A stretch of DNA of 64,000 bases from Hypericum androsaemum (lineage: Eukaryota; Streptophyta; Magnoliopsida; Malpighiales; Hypericaceae). Under the pieces are notes generated by a model, which had not been told where the DNA came from, did not search any database, and was given only the letters and a program-made list of their open reading frames with translations. The DNA is taken from assembly GCA_963995505.1 (NCBI GenBank), contig OZ023181.1:22309366-22373365 (forward strand), in the 5' to 3' direction. The translations under genes and the position numbers were made by a program. Below, one piece after another: positions 22,024 through 31,953 of this stretch (the first letter of the stretch is position 1; every line of letters begins with the position of its first letter).

Positions 22024-23986
22024 CTATTGTTGAGCGCACTGCACCCTCTGGGCGCCACCGTGCATATCTTCGTCCTCGTCGTATGCTTCTTGGGCCTGGT
22101 GCTGCGCCTTCCGCCTCATCTCCTCCTCAATGTTCACATCGTGCAAAGTAGTCTCTTCGCACTCATCGAGCTCCATGTCAGTCAGCCCGACTGAGGGTCT
22201 TGGAGGAAGCACGGTCTCCAGGGCCTTGCAGTGCTCAGGTAGTAGCGAGTCTGGGAACTCAACAGTGAAATGGATGTACAGCTTGCCCCTCATGAAGGGC
22301 CTTTGGTAGATGGGCATTCCTTCATCATTGATAGCCTTGAATTGATCTGCATTTAACAGAAGTAGATAGGCATAAACTTAGCAGAGTTCAATCCATCGCA
22401 ATAACATCAAATGGAACACGTGTTGGTACGCTTTTAAGTTTGTAATGCAGAAATTCAGGCATTTCGTCAAGCATAAGCTTCCTCACCCGGCTTGACGACC
22501 TCTCCAGGCTGAGATTTTATAAGGAGCTGCCTTCCATCCAAGTGATTTAAAACAAACTGGAAGCCACAAAGTGCCTCCGTTAGGGAAAGGGTGTGCTCCA
22601 CAAAAATGTCATCACCCTTTCTCTTAAACTTGGGATGCTCCTTTTGCTGCAGGACAAAAACAATGTCCCCTGTAACTGTATCGGGCTGCAAAGACAGCAC
22701 AAACCAATGAGTAACAGTCCAACTTACGATATTCGGTAACAAGATTGAATAAAAGGAATCATTAACATGCTTTAAGCTATTGTAAGAGAAGCTATCCAGC
22801 TTGTAAGTCATTACTTACAGCTTCATCGGCTTCACCAGGGAATGTAATCTTCTGTCCATTTTGCATACCCTTCTCCACATGCACTTCCAGCACTTTCTTC
22901 TCTTGAGCAACCTTTTCACCCTTGCACTGTCCACAGCGGTCCTTGTCACTGATGGTCTCACCAGTACCCTTGCACTCATTGCAAGCGTGCTGCATCTGCT
23001 GGATCATAGACGGACCAAGGTGTCTAATGGAGACCTTCATTCCAGTACCTTGGCAGCCGGAACACTTCATTGATGCACCAGACTTGGAACCCTTCCTGCA
23101 GAAAATTCAAAAGATAAACAGCACCAAGTTAATCTCTCATTCCTTTCCAGCTTATGTAGTCAGTTGACCAATTTGGCAACCCACCCCTTGCACTTGGAGC
23201 AAAGCACATTGCGAGATAGAGAAAGCTTCTTGGATGAGCCATTGTAAAGATCCTCCAGAGAAACCTTGAGAGGATGAACCACATCCTCGCCCCTCTTCTG
23301 CCTTCGGCCTCTGCTGCTACCACCACCTAGAGAGAGAACCATTTCATGTTAGCAAAGACTGGAAACTACATAGTACATACACATGAAACAACATTCTGAT
23401 AACAGTTTAGACATTATGAGTGTGTATTACCACCACCAAAGGGGCTGCCACCAAAGAAGGACTGGAATATGTCGAATGGATCATGGACACCGGCGCCACC
23501 TCCACCCATTCCTTCCTTGAGCGCATCCTCACCATACTGATCATATATCTCACGCTTCTCCGGGTCACTCAGTACCTCGTACGCCTGAGCCAACTCCTTG
23601 AACTGCATTAAGGTAACACGCCCAAATTCAGTAAACATATAGCCGAAAACCCAATCTCCACCCTATTCGATATATAAAATCCCAGCCACAACAACCAAAT
23701 CAACACATTATTCAGTAAAGACTAGATCTTCAACGAAACCCACGTAACACAAACAAACCCAACAACCCAATTCAAACTACAATTTTTTCTTTCAAATAAA
23801 CAAACCAGACACTATCAAAAGGCACAAAGATTCGACCTTTTCGGGGTCACCGCCCTTGTCGGGATGGTTTTTGATGGCGGCCTTCCGGTAAGCCTTCTTC
23901 AGATCATCCTGGGACGCGGTCTTAGAGACCCCGAGGATCTCATAGTACTTGGAGTTGTCGCTCTTCTTCGGTGCTCTCCCAAACAT
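22024..23986 (-). CDS. type I DnaJ/Hsp40 co-chaperone, farnesylated (J2/J3-like)
   Basis: Cytosolic J-protein that delivers clients to Hsp70 and stimulates its ATPase. Six exons on the minus strand: 23837-23986, 23431-23602, 23185-23326, 22819-23095, 22487-22685, 22024-22346; 420 aa. The J-domain (residues 12-70) has [20 protein letters not shown] and the HPD motif ([11 protein letters not shown]). A Gly/Phe-rich linker follows ([20 protein letters not shown]). The zinc-finger region has CxxCxGxG repeats [16 protein letters not shown] and CNECKGTG, with a fourth degenerate CGQCKGEK as usual in plant members. Client-binding C-terminal domains follow. The last four residues CAQQ form a CaaX farnesylation signal, which in plant J2/J3 proteins favours membrane association. 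The ATG at 23986 gives the family start MFGR. Confidence 0.96.
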
Positions 23987-24172
23987 CCTTTCCTCTTCTC
24001 CCTTAATTACCCTTCAACTAGATCACCCAAAAAGAGATTATAATTTAAGATTCTGAGAGAGACCCAGATGGGGAATCGAGTTAAACAAGGCAGGAACAGT
24101 GTAAAGATCGAGACTTTATGGGTGCTTACGGCGGATTTACCCTTGGGGTTGCAGGGAGAACCACTAAGGAAG

Positions 24173-24239
24173 TAGAGAGAGAGAGAGAGAGAGTGAGGCG
24201 AGAGACGGCCACGAAGAGAGAGAGAGAGAGAGAGAGAGA
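24173..24239. repeat. two (GA)n tracts in DnaJ 5' region
   Basis: GA repeats at about 24173-24193 and 24214-24239, which read (CT)n on the coding strand, 190-250 bp upstream of the DnaJ start. CT-rich leaders are common in plant housekeeping genes. Confidence 0.85.
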
Positions 24240-24263
24240 TTGGAATAGGGGTTTGGATCTGAG

Positions 24264-24271
24264 TATTTAAA
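24264..24271 (-). promoter_or_regulatory. putative TATA box of DnaJ gene
   Basis: TTTAAATA on the minus strand, about 280 bp upstream of the ATG and about 30 bp upstream of the CT-rich stretch that probably begins the leader. Supported by position and sequence only. I did not find a clear heat-shock element array next to it. Confidence 0.4.
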
Positions 24272-27200
24272 GGGGAGTGAGAATGGACGGTGGAGATCGT
24301 TTCAGATGGAGGAAAAGTCAGAGTTGTTAGATTGCTCCAAAGAAGGATCTAGAATTTTGATATGTATCTGGGCCGTTTAACCTACGACGGTACTTGTTCT
24401 TTTGATGGTTCTCTAATGCATGTTTGACTCGGGTAGTATTTTGAAAGGTGATAAAAAAATTTCAATAAATATTTAATATTTTGTTTCTTATGAATCGAAT
24501 TCAATAAAAGGATGTCCTCTTGATCTAAATAGTAGTTGCTTGAGGTTGCTTTTGTTGACCAAACCATACATAGGACGACTTTCTGACACACAATCCGATG
24601 AATCTATGTCGTGATGCAATAAAACCTATTCGTTGTGTATTGCTTTGATTTTGTTTTAGCACTTGATTGTGTCTGAAAATAATAACTTTTGTTATTGCTG
24701 ATTCGAATTTGAATTAATTTTTTTTACATAATGTAAATTAAAAGTTATTTGGTTATGAAAAGTTTGGTCTGAGTGGTTACTTAAGAAGCACTAATACTTG
24801 GAAAATTCAGGTTCAAATTGTGAGTGGAATTTTTGAATGTTTCGGTTTTATGGGGATTGTTGGTAATCAATCATTCGCAGTTTTATGATGCACTTTGTTT
24901 GGTTTTAATAAATTTCCTCAAAAAAAAATAAATTTACCAGTTGAGGTTTGGTAATCTAAATTTACGTATAGATTTGCCGGTTCAATGAATATTTACATGT
25001 GTTACTGTTGGTCATTTATTTCACACTTGGTAATAAATCGACATTGACAAGGAAATTGTGATAGGTCATTGTTACTTCCAATTTCTAACTGCTAAGACCT
25101 TTTTCAAGTTAAAAATACATGTGATGAGGATAACATTCTTTCCTCGGAAACAAGAAAGGTGGAATTCTTTACGTGAAAGGATTATGATACATCATTCTTC
25201 GGAAATGATTCATAAGTTTCTGGTGCATGACGTAAAGGTAGAAATAGACAAGAAAAAACTAAAAATCATTTGGTATCCGGACTTTTATTGGACTAATTAA
25301 TTAATACAGATTTTGAACCGAGTATGATTTTTAAATGGTGATAAAATTCTTCAACAATTCAAACTCGAGATATTTTGGTTTTGCTTGTCTATTTCTACCT
25401 GTACTTGGGAGACAAAAAAAAAAGTATTTGTACAGAATCAAGCCTATACAAAGAACACATCAGAAGCTTTTAACAATGAAAACATAAGTTTTGTCTTCCT
25501 AGCTTCAATTGGTTTAAGTGGTCTCCCTCTCTGGATTGGTCTCAAAATTGTCGCAGTCCAAGCTACTGCAAGTTCTTCACTACTCTTCCATAAGCTGCAG
25601 CTTGCACACCTGCTTCTATATGTGGGCATTGTGAACTTATGCATGGAAGCGGAATGAGGATATCATATGGAAAGCTCCAAAGTTCTGCGGGTGCGTCGAG
25701 GGTATGATCAGATCACTGGCAAGAAGAAATGCAGAATGTTTCACCCGAAAAAGAGAGGGAAATTATATCATTCCATTCCATTTCTATCACGATATAATCT
25801 CTCTAGGATGTTTCATTAACAAGGGCATCATTGCTGCAACACCAACGAGCATCAGGACTGCCCACGGAGATCATGATTGACTAGTAAATTTAAGTTGACA
25901 GGAATTTAATTTTCGTGCCAACTTAGCAAAAGGTGATTTATCAGCTTCCAATTGTTGACTTGTCATAAGGTTTACCTGAATTTCGATTCGGATGCTGTTT
26001 GTATTCATGTTAGAAGCACGAGGCAAGAAACAAGATGGCACCTTCGGTCCATTTTCTTTGACACCTGGTTAGCAAGTACACCGATCTTTTAGAATGTCAA
26101 ATCTTTTCGTTATATCAGATTGAATCATGTGAACCTTGACATAAAAGCACTACTATCACAGATAATGTACGAGTCAAGGAATAAAGAGTTGCAGAATGTA
26201 GAACCAACCTAGTCTCAGAGAAATGGACTTGCTGAGATATACAGCTGCAAAATGAACAATTATGTTGGTAAATCAGAGGAGCCTTTCAACGAGAAATTGC
26301 CTTCCTGACTTCACATTTCAATTTTATAATTGACCACAAGATGCTCTTTCCCTCACCTAACTCTACATCATTGACAAGTCCCGAAACTGAATGCCTGAAT
26401 CAGCTTAATACGACGGGACCTGAAGTCTTAATGTAAGTGAGAAGATTTAATGTTGGAGCCACGTCACATAAAATAACATACAACTTCAATTACAGGGACT
26501 ATAAACATTTTAATAAATTTGTACCTCATGTAACTACCAGCACAAAAAATTTGATACCACAGAAAAAGTAGTGTAATGGTGCCCTTTGATGCATTACCGA
26601 GACTCACGTCCATGTTTCTGATTAAACATATTACAGAAGAACCAGGGAGCTGAGGAAAATAATTTTCAGGTCAGCACAAATGTAATACCATTCTCCTTCT
26701 ATGGTACTTTGTGCTACCAAAATGGATTTAAAAAAACGCACTTATCTCCCAGGCACATGAATCCCATGCCAAAAAGAAGTCCTCTAAATGATCTTTGCGC
26801 GAGGAAAATATCATACTATTAGATTCTGGCAATTCAAGCACTGTTCAGGACCATTTTCCACCGACTTGGGTAGCTAGACTATGTGGCACCCTTTGCATTC
26901 AGGTCCAGTTTTTGAAGTTCTGGGAAAGCAAACATATTAAGCGGAAGGTAGACTTCAATAAATCTGGGAAATGGCCGTCCTATAATCAGCCCTTACCTTG
27001 TAACATGATGCAGTCCACTTGAACAACCTTTACATTAAATCACACGATGGCCTCGCCTTGTTTCCTTCAGATTCACTCGAACTAGAATAAGAGTCCAAAA
27101 GAGGCTTCTGTATATACAATGTATGTGGTTATTTATAGTGAGGGAGACTGAAGAATAAGAAATGATCATAAAATACAACCACAGAATTCTCAGCATTAGC

Positions 27201-27669
27201 CGGTGATTTCGAGAAATTTACACAACTAAAATGGAATAGAAGAATGATAAAAACTTGTTGTTGCACACAAACGTTTATCATGCAGCAACATTCTTCTAAT
27301 GTATAAATGGAATTAAAAAATCATATGAAGGATTGAACAACCAACAGTTCCTCGGTAATTTATTTAATGAAATAGCGGATGCCAAATGTGTGATAAGAAG
27401 TTGGTTAGCTGAATTACCTACAGCAAAGACGGCCTCAAGTTATCGACTTAGACTTCAATGACTAGAACCTGCACCAACATAAAAGCATCAAGTATTTCAA
27501 AGTTGTTTGCTAAATTAAGATAAAATATAGTGTTATACCTGAGATGGGAATTTAGATAATTAGCCATTTTCAATCATAGAGTTCCCAATTCCCATAGCTT
27601 CTCACTGAAACATCACTCTCCTGGCCTTCGAAATGCCGTGCTGCAATTTGACCTTGAGCGAGCAGTCAG
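24272..27669. other. gene-poor stretch between DnaJ and PPR genes
   Basis: AT-rich DNA without a convincing coding region. It contains a 17-bp inverted repeat (25236-25252 and 25384-25400) at its centre. From about 25440 to 27660 the base composition and scattered AG/GT-like junctions would allow spliced 3' UTR of the minus-strand PPR gene, which is known for some PPR genes, but nothing here proves it. Confidence 0.4.
25236..25400. repeat. 17-bp perfect inverted repeat, 131-bp spacer
   Basis: AGGTAGAAATAGACAAG at 25236-25252 and its complement at 25384-25400. No target duplication or further terminal similarity was recognised, so I do not call a transposon. Confidence 0.6.
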
Positions 27670-30117
27670 TCATACGCCTTTCTCACTCATCTTTTTACGG
27701 AGGAGTGCAGCTCTTCTCCGGTCTCCAGCTTTATAGAACCCGGATAAAAGAGCCTTGTACGCTACTTTATCTGGTTCTAGCCCTGTAGCGATCATTTGAT
27801 CGAACAACTTTGTAGCATCTTCAATGTTGTTTATTTTACAGTTTCTATCAATTAACGTCGTGTGCCCGGATAAAAGAGCAGTGTATGCTACTATATCTGG
27901 TTCTAGCCCTGTAGCAATCATTTGATCGAACAACTTTGTAGCATCTTCAATGTTCTTTATTTTACAGTTTCTATCAATTAACGCCGTGTAGAAATCTACA
28001 TCACGTTGTATATTCTGGCCATGAATCTCACTCATTATTACTGAATCTGATTTGGTGCAACAATCAAGCCATACTGTATAAGTGACGATGTCAAGCTCGA
28101 ATCCGCTTTTCTTCATTTCCGTAAAAAGATGATCTGCTTCCTTCAAATGATTCAGCATGCAATACCCGCCTATCATTATCGTATAAACAATCAAGTTAGG
28201 AGAAGGACCTCTTCTGCGCATATCATCAAAGACAGAACGGGCCTTTTTCATATCTCGATCCTGGCAGAGGATCCCGATTAGCTTGCTGCACATGACGATA
28301 GTGGGACTAATTCCCATATCTCGCATTTCCCAAAACAATCGGTCGGCTCTCTCAGTATCACCTTTTGCACAGAGACTATGCAGTAGTTTTGAGCAGGAAC
28401 CTTTCTCCACTGCTCGCCCTTGCTTAGCCATTCTGATAAATAGATTAAAGGCCTTTTCTGTACAACTTGCTTCACAGCAACCCTTGATCAGTGCACAATA
28501 ATTGTCCGAGCATTTCTCGTCCAATTTATTAAGAAAATCTTCAGCTTCCTCCACCTTACTTCCTATGCAAAAACCTCGAATAACAATATTATGCATAGCA
28601 GTACTAGGTCTGAGACCCTGGGTCTTCATGAAACCAAGTAGTTCAATGGTCTTTTGCACAAAGCCATTTCTAGAGAATCCATCAACAAGTATCTCATAAC
28701 TGACTATATCGGGTTGCTGGCCATTCTCCTTCATTTCCATTACTAAACTACTTGCATCAGAGAGCTTGCCTTCATGGCAGAAACCGCTGATCAAAGTGTT
28801 GTAGTTGACAAGGTCAGGGACCACGCCCCTGCTTCTCATCTTAAAAAGCAAAACAACAGCTTCTTCCACTCTTCCAAGCTTGCACAAAGCGGCCATCGCT
28901 GAATTGTAGTTAACTTTGTCAAGGTAAATTCCCATCTTCTGAAACTGACCAAATTGAATCACAGCTTCATAACCCATTCCTATTTCGCAAAATCCTTGAA
29001 GAATTGAGTTCACAATGACACAATTAGTCTTAATACCTTTTGTAACCATTTCATCATGAAATGATAAAGCTTTCGATAAATATCTAGCCCGGCAAAATCC
29101 ATAAATCAAGGCACTGTACACATATTTATCTGGTTGCAACCCACACTTCTCTAAGTTGAGGAAGACACGTTCAGCCTCCTCCAGTTTCTTCTCGTTGCAA
29201 AAACCACGAATAACAACTGCAAAAGCAAACATGTCAATCCGAACCTTTGTCCTCATGCATATTCGAAGCATTTCCCAACCTAAATCTGGCCGCCTGTTCT
29301 TACAAAGCCCTTCAATAAAAGTGGTAAAAAAAAAAGCATCAGGAGAAACCCCAGCTTCTTCCATCTCACCAAAAAACACGGCAAAAGCTTCCTCCAGACT
29401 CCCTTTCACGCACAACGCCTTAATTACAATGCTGTAGGTGTAACAATCAGGTCTCAATCCAATGCCTGCAAGATGCCTATAAACAGCCACCGCGACATCC
29501 ACCTTCCCAAACTCCAACAACTTCGTCATGAGAAAGTTGCACGACGACATACATGCGACGAATCCTCTACACTTGCCACGAAAAACAACATCTATAGCCT
29601 CATCAAACATCCCACTAAATGAATAAGCCTCAACTATCGAACAAGATACCCGAGCAAGCACATACGAACACTCACTCCCATCCCCTTCCCCTAAAGCCTC
29701 AAAAAGCTCAACAACTCCAAAACCAAAGTGTCTCTCTTTCCTAATCAATTCCGACACAACACCATCCAGTTTCCCCCAAAACCCTCCAAGACACAGTGCC
29801 CTCACTATAGCCGCATAAGTACGGGCATTAGGAGCAAACCCACTTCCCTTCAGCTGGCATAACAAAGAAAAAGCAGGGCTTGGCTCAAACCTCAACCTGT
29901 CCAAAACTTCCACAACCTTAACAACATCCAACGATAAAGATCGCTCCTTTGCTTTGGTTGGGTGATGGGTACTTGCAGTTGCAACTTGGTCTTCCAAATT
30001 AGAGTCCTGTGAGGTTGGCAATAACTGGGCAAGAGCCGAGGCAGTGAAGTACCGACCAAAGTTCCGATTTTTGGAGTACTTTCCGAGAAAAAATGGTCTA
30101 ACAAGTGAAACCCACAT
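27670..30117 (-). CDS. P-class pentatricopeptide repeat protein
   Basis: Intronless 815-aa protein made of 35-residue PPR motifs from about residue 70 to the end, each showing the pattern (T/Y)YxxLIxGFCxxGxxxxAxxLxxxMxxxGxxPD. PPR proteins bind single-stranded RNA in mitochondria or plastids, one motif per base, and act in RNA processing, stability or translation. The first 40 residues (MWVSLVRPFFLGKYSKNR, then Ser/Thr-rich) have no acidic residue and several Arg/Lys, fitting a mitochondrial transit peptide. There is no E, DYW or SMR tail, so it is P-class and unlikely to be an editing factor. Close to the C terminus a 126-bp in-frame tandem duplication repeats 42 residues around NIEDATKLFDQMIATGLEPD. 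Which RNA it binds cannot be told by eye. Confidence 0.93.
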   Translation of the reverse strand: MWVSLVRPFFLGKYSKNRNFGRYFTASALAQLLPTSQDSNLEDQVATASTHHPTKAKERSLSLDVVKVVEVLDRLRFEPSPAFSLLCQLKGSGFAPNARTYAAIVRALCLGGFWGKLDGVVSELIRKERHFGFGVVELFEALGEGDGSECSYVLARVSCSIVEAYSFSGMFDEAIDVVFRGKCRGFVACMSSCNFLMTKLLEFGKVDVAVAVYRHLAGIGLRPDCYTYSIVIKALCVKGSLEEAFAVFFGEMEEAGVSPDAFFFTTFIEGLCKNRRPDLGWEMLRICMRTKVRIDMFAFAVVIRGFCNEKKLEEAERVFLNLEKCGLQPDKYVYSALIYGFCRARYLSKALSFHDEMVTKGIKTNCVIVNSILQGFCEIGMGYEAVIQFGQFQKMGIYLDKVNYNSAMAALCKLGRVEEAVVLLFKMRSRGVVPDLVNYNTLISGFCHEGKLSDASSLVMEMKENGQQPDIVSYEILVDGFSRNGFVQKTIELLGFMKTQGLRPSTAMHNIVIRGFCIGSKVEEAEDFLNKLDEKCSDNYCALIKGCCEASCTEKAFNLFIRMAKQGRAVEKGSCSKLLHSLCAKGDTERADRLFWEMRDMGISPTIVMCSKLIGILCQDRDMKKARSVFDDMRRRGPSPNLIVYTIMIGGYCMLNHLKEADHLFTEMKKSGFELDIVTYTVWLDCCTKSDSVIMSEIHGQNIQRDVDFYTALIDRNCKIKNIEDATKLFDQMIATGLEPDIVAYTALLSGHTTLIDRNCKINNIEDATKLFDQMIATGLEPDKVAYKALLSGFYKAGDRRRAALLRKKMSEKGV
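27739..27990 (-). repeat. 126-bp in-frame tandem duplication in PPR gene
   Basis: Units 27739-27864 and 27865-27990 start CCCGGATAAAAGAGC and differ at only about ten positions. The unit is 42 codons, not the 35 of a PPR motif, so one full motif is followed by about seven extra residues (LLSGHTT) before the motif starts again. Confidence 0.93.
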
Positions 30118-30852
30118 GGGAATTACTTGGACACCCTCGAGAACCCAGAACCCAGATATAGCTCTTACTTGATTGTTTGGTCTGCGAGCGAGCTATAGCT
30201 CTATGAGGGGTTTTGGTTTGGTTCTCTCGTGAAAACCTTAAACCCTGCAATTGGCGGAAGGTGAACTGGGGATACCGTACGGACATTTTCAGTTTGGTCC
30301 TTTGTGGTTTAAAAATGTTTTTTCACCCATAAAATATGTCGGACACCCTCAGAAAAAAATGTGGGCTAAATTTGGAGTGGGACGAACAGTTTGAAACTTT
30401 TTAAGGAAATTTTGAATCCGCCTGTACATTTAATATGTGTAGTATGAAAACGGATACCTTGTAGATGACTAATTGAAGAGTTCAATTGTATTCGACTTTG
30501 CATTTATTTTTGTTTGTAGTATGATATTGGGTACTAGATAGTTGTAAAAAATATATATCATCCGTATTTTTGTAACTTGATTATTGAACATTGACTGAAA
30601 ATGGAATAAAGACTGGAATAACAAGAGACAACGATCGATAATTTAAATCTACAAAATGATATTTGAATATGCTACTAATGCATAGAGATACGTTTTATTG
30701 AACGGGGTGCATAATGATAGGTTGTCACTCGCTTTAATAGGACGCATGAGTACAATTTTTTTCCTTTTATCGCTTGGTATAGAATTTTTTGTATTGCTTA
30801 TAGGAAAATATTCGGTGGTAATCTGGGAATTTGAAAAATCAAGAGAGACAGT
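30118..30852. other. promoter side of PPR gene and flank of nested retroelements
   Basis: The first about 150 bp should be the leader and promoter of the minus-strand PPR gene. The rest is AT-rich with no gene visible, up to the left end of the old copia element at about 30853. Confidence 0.5.
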
Positions 30853-30982
30853 TGTGTGGGGAAATCAATATCGGATGCGAATCGAAATTATCAATGTTTT
30901 AATGCAAGAAAACAATAATGTGAAATTGACGTAACATAATTACGTGATTCGACAAATTGCTTAAGTTCATAGGAGAGAAATA
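30853..30982 (-). repeat. 3' LTR of old copia element, left piece
   Basis: Matches 38091-38215 (GGAAATCAATATC, then ATTCGACAAATTGC against GTTCGACAAATCGC). It ends where the younger LTR starts (TGTTAGG at 30983). Confidence 0.75.
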
Positions 30983-31231
30983 TGTTAGGATTTGTCTCAA
31001 ATTTCTAATTAGAGTAGAGCTTTATTCCTATTTAGAATAAAGTAATAGTCTCATATATATATCGACGTATGCCTAGGTCTTTTGTTAGAGTAGTCGAGAC
31101 AAAATTCTTGTAACCTGTTTGACTTGCATAGTGGACGACTCTCTTTTGCCCGTGGTTTTCTCTCCGTCTTGGGGTTTCCACGTAATTCTTGTGTCTCGTA
31201 TTTTTACTCGTTTCAATCTAATTTCTCAACA
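30983..31231 (+). repeat. 5' LTR of copia copy 2
   Basis: Begins TGTTAGGATTTGTCTC and ends ATTTCTCAACA, followed by the primer site. A TATATATA stretch near 31055-31065 is the likely core promoter. Confidence 0.93.
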
Positions 31232-31233
31232 AA

Positions 31234-31246
31234 TGGTATCAGAGCC
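31234..31246 (+). promoter_or_regulatory. primer-binding site, initiator-Met tRNA type
   Basis: TGGTATCAGAGCC, the standard plant copia primer site, two bases after the LTR end. Confidence 0.92.
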
Positions 31247-31299
31247 AGATTTAGAGATTCGAGTATTTGACATGGGAAAAAAAGGGGTTGAAGCCAATT

Positions 31300-31840
31300 T
31301 TCGAAATTGGGAAAAACTCATGGAATTAGGGATTTGGTGGCGCCATTGCCGATCATCAAGCAGCCGGCCGCCGCCCACGTTCAGTCACCACCGTCGCCTA
31401 GAGGTGGCGACCGCCCTGCGCTCCGTCGCCGCACCGGGGAGAAGGAGATCCCTCGCCCATTTTCGAGAAGGAGGAATCCGCATTGGTTCTCGGGGTTCGA
31501 GATCGAAACCCATCGTTCCTGTCAAACCCAGCCACCGGAGAACCTTCGCTGTGCCTCGCCGTCGCCTGGAGGTCGTCGTCGTCTTGCTATCGATGCGACG
31601 AGAGGGGGAGCCGCTCCGCCGTTCGTTCGTTCGTTCGCCGTTCACTACCAGTGACAGAGAAGGAGGTTTCGGGGAGAGAGAAAACTCCACCGAAACTCGC
31701 AGTTGCCACCGCCAAAGTCCATCTCCGGCGTCCCCGTGCTCTGCCGGCCGAGGTCGAGTCATCCTCCAGCCGCCAGCCGTTGGTGGTGGTCCCACCGTCA
31801 GCCACGTTCCTTGGAGATCTTTGGGTTGAAAAACCCTAAT
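31300..31840 (+). other. GC-rich leader segment of copia copy 2
   Basis: Between primer site and gag lies about 540 bp with a composition unlike the rest of the element: rich in CCG/CGG, CGTCGC and GGCGG. It gives accidental open frames on both strands. It could be a leader typical of this family or acquired host sequence; I do not recognise a protein in it. Confidence 0.55.
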
Positions 31841-31953
31841 TTCTAGTTGATCTGGTTAACGATTTGACTGATTGATCAAAAGTTAACTGGTTTGGCTAAT
31901 TTTAATTTTCTAACCAGTTTTTGGCTAATTTTTTGGTTCGAGGTATTTTCAGG

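Noticed and set aside
25444..25657. Overlapping open frames on both strands near 25.5 kb
   Set aside because: No start context, no splice partners, no family; possibly untranslated sequence of the PPR gene.
31119..31829. 236-codon plus-strand open frame in the leader of copia copy 2
   Set aside because: Composition-driven frame through the GC-rich leader; starts inside the LTR and has no family similarity.
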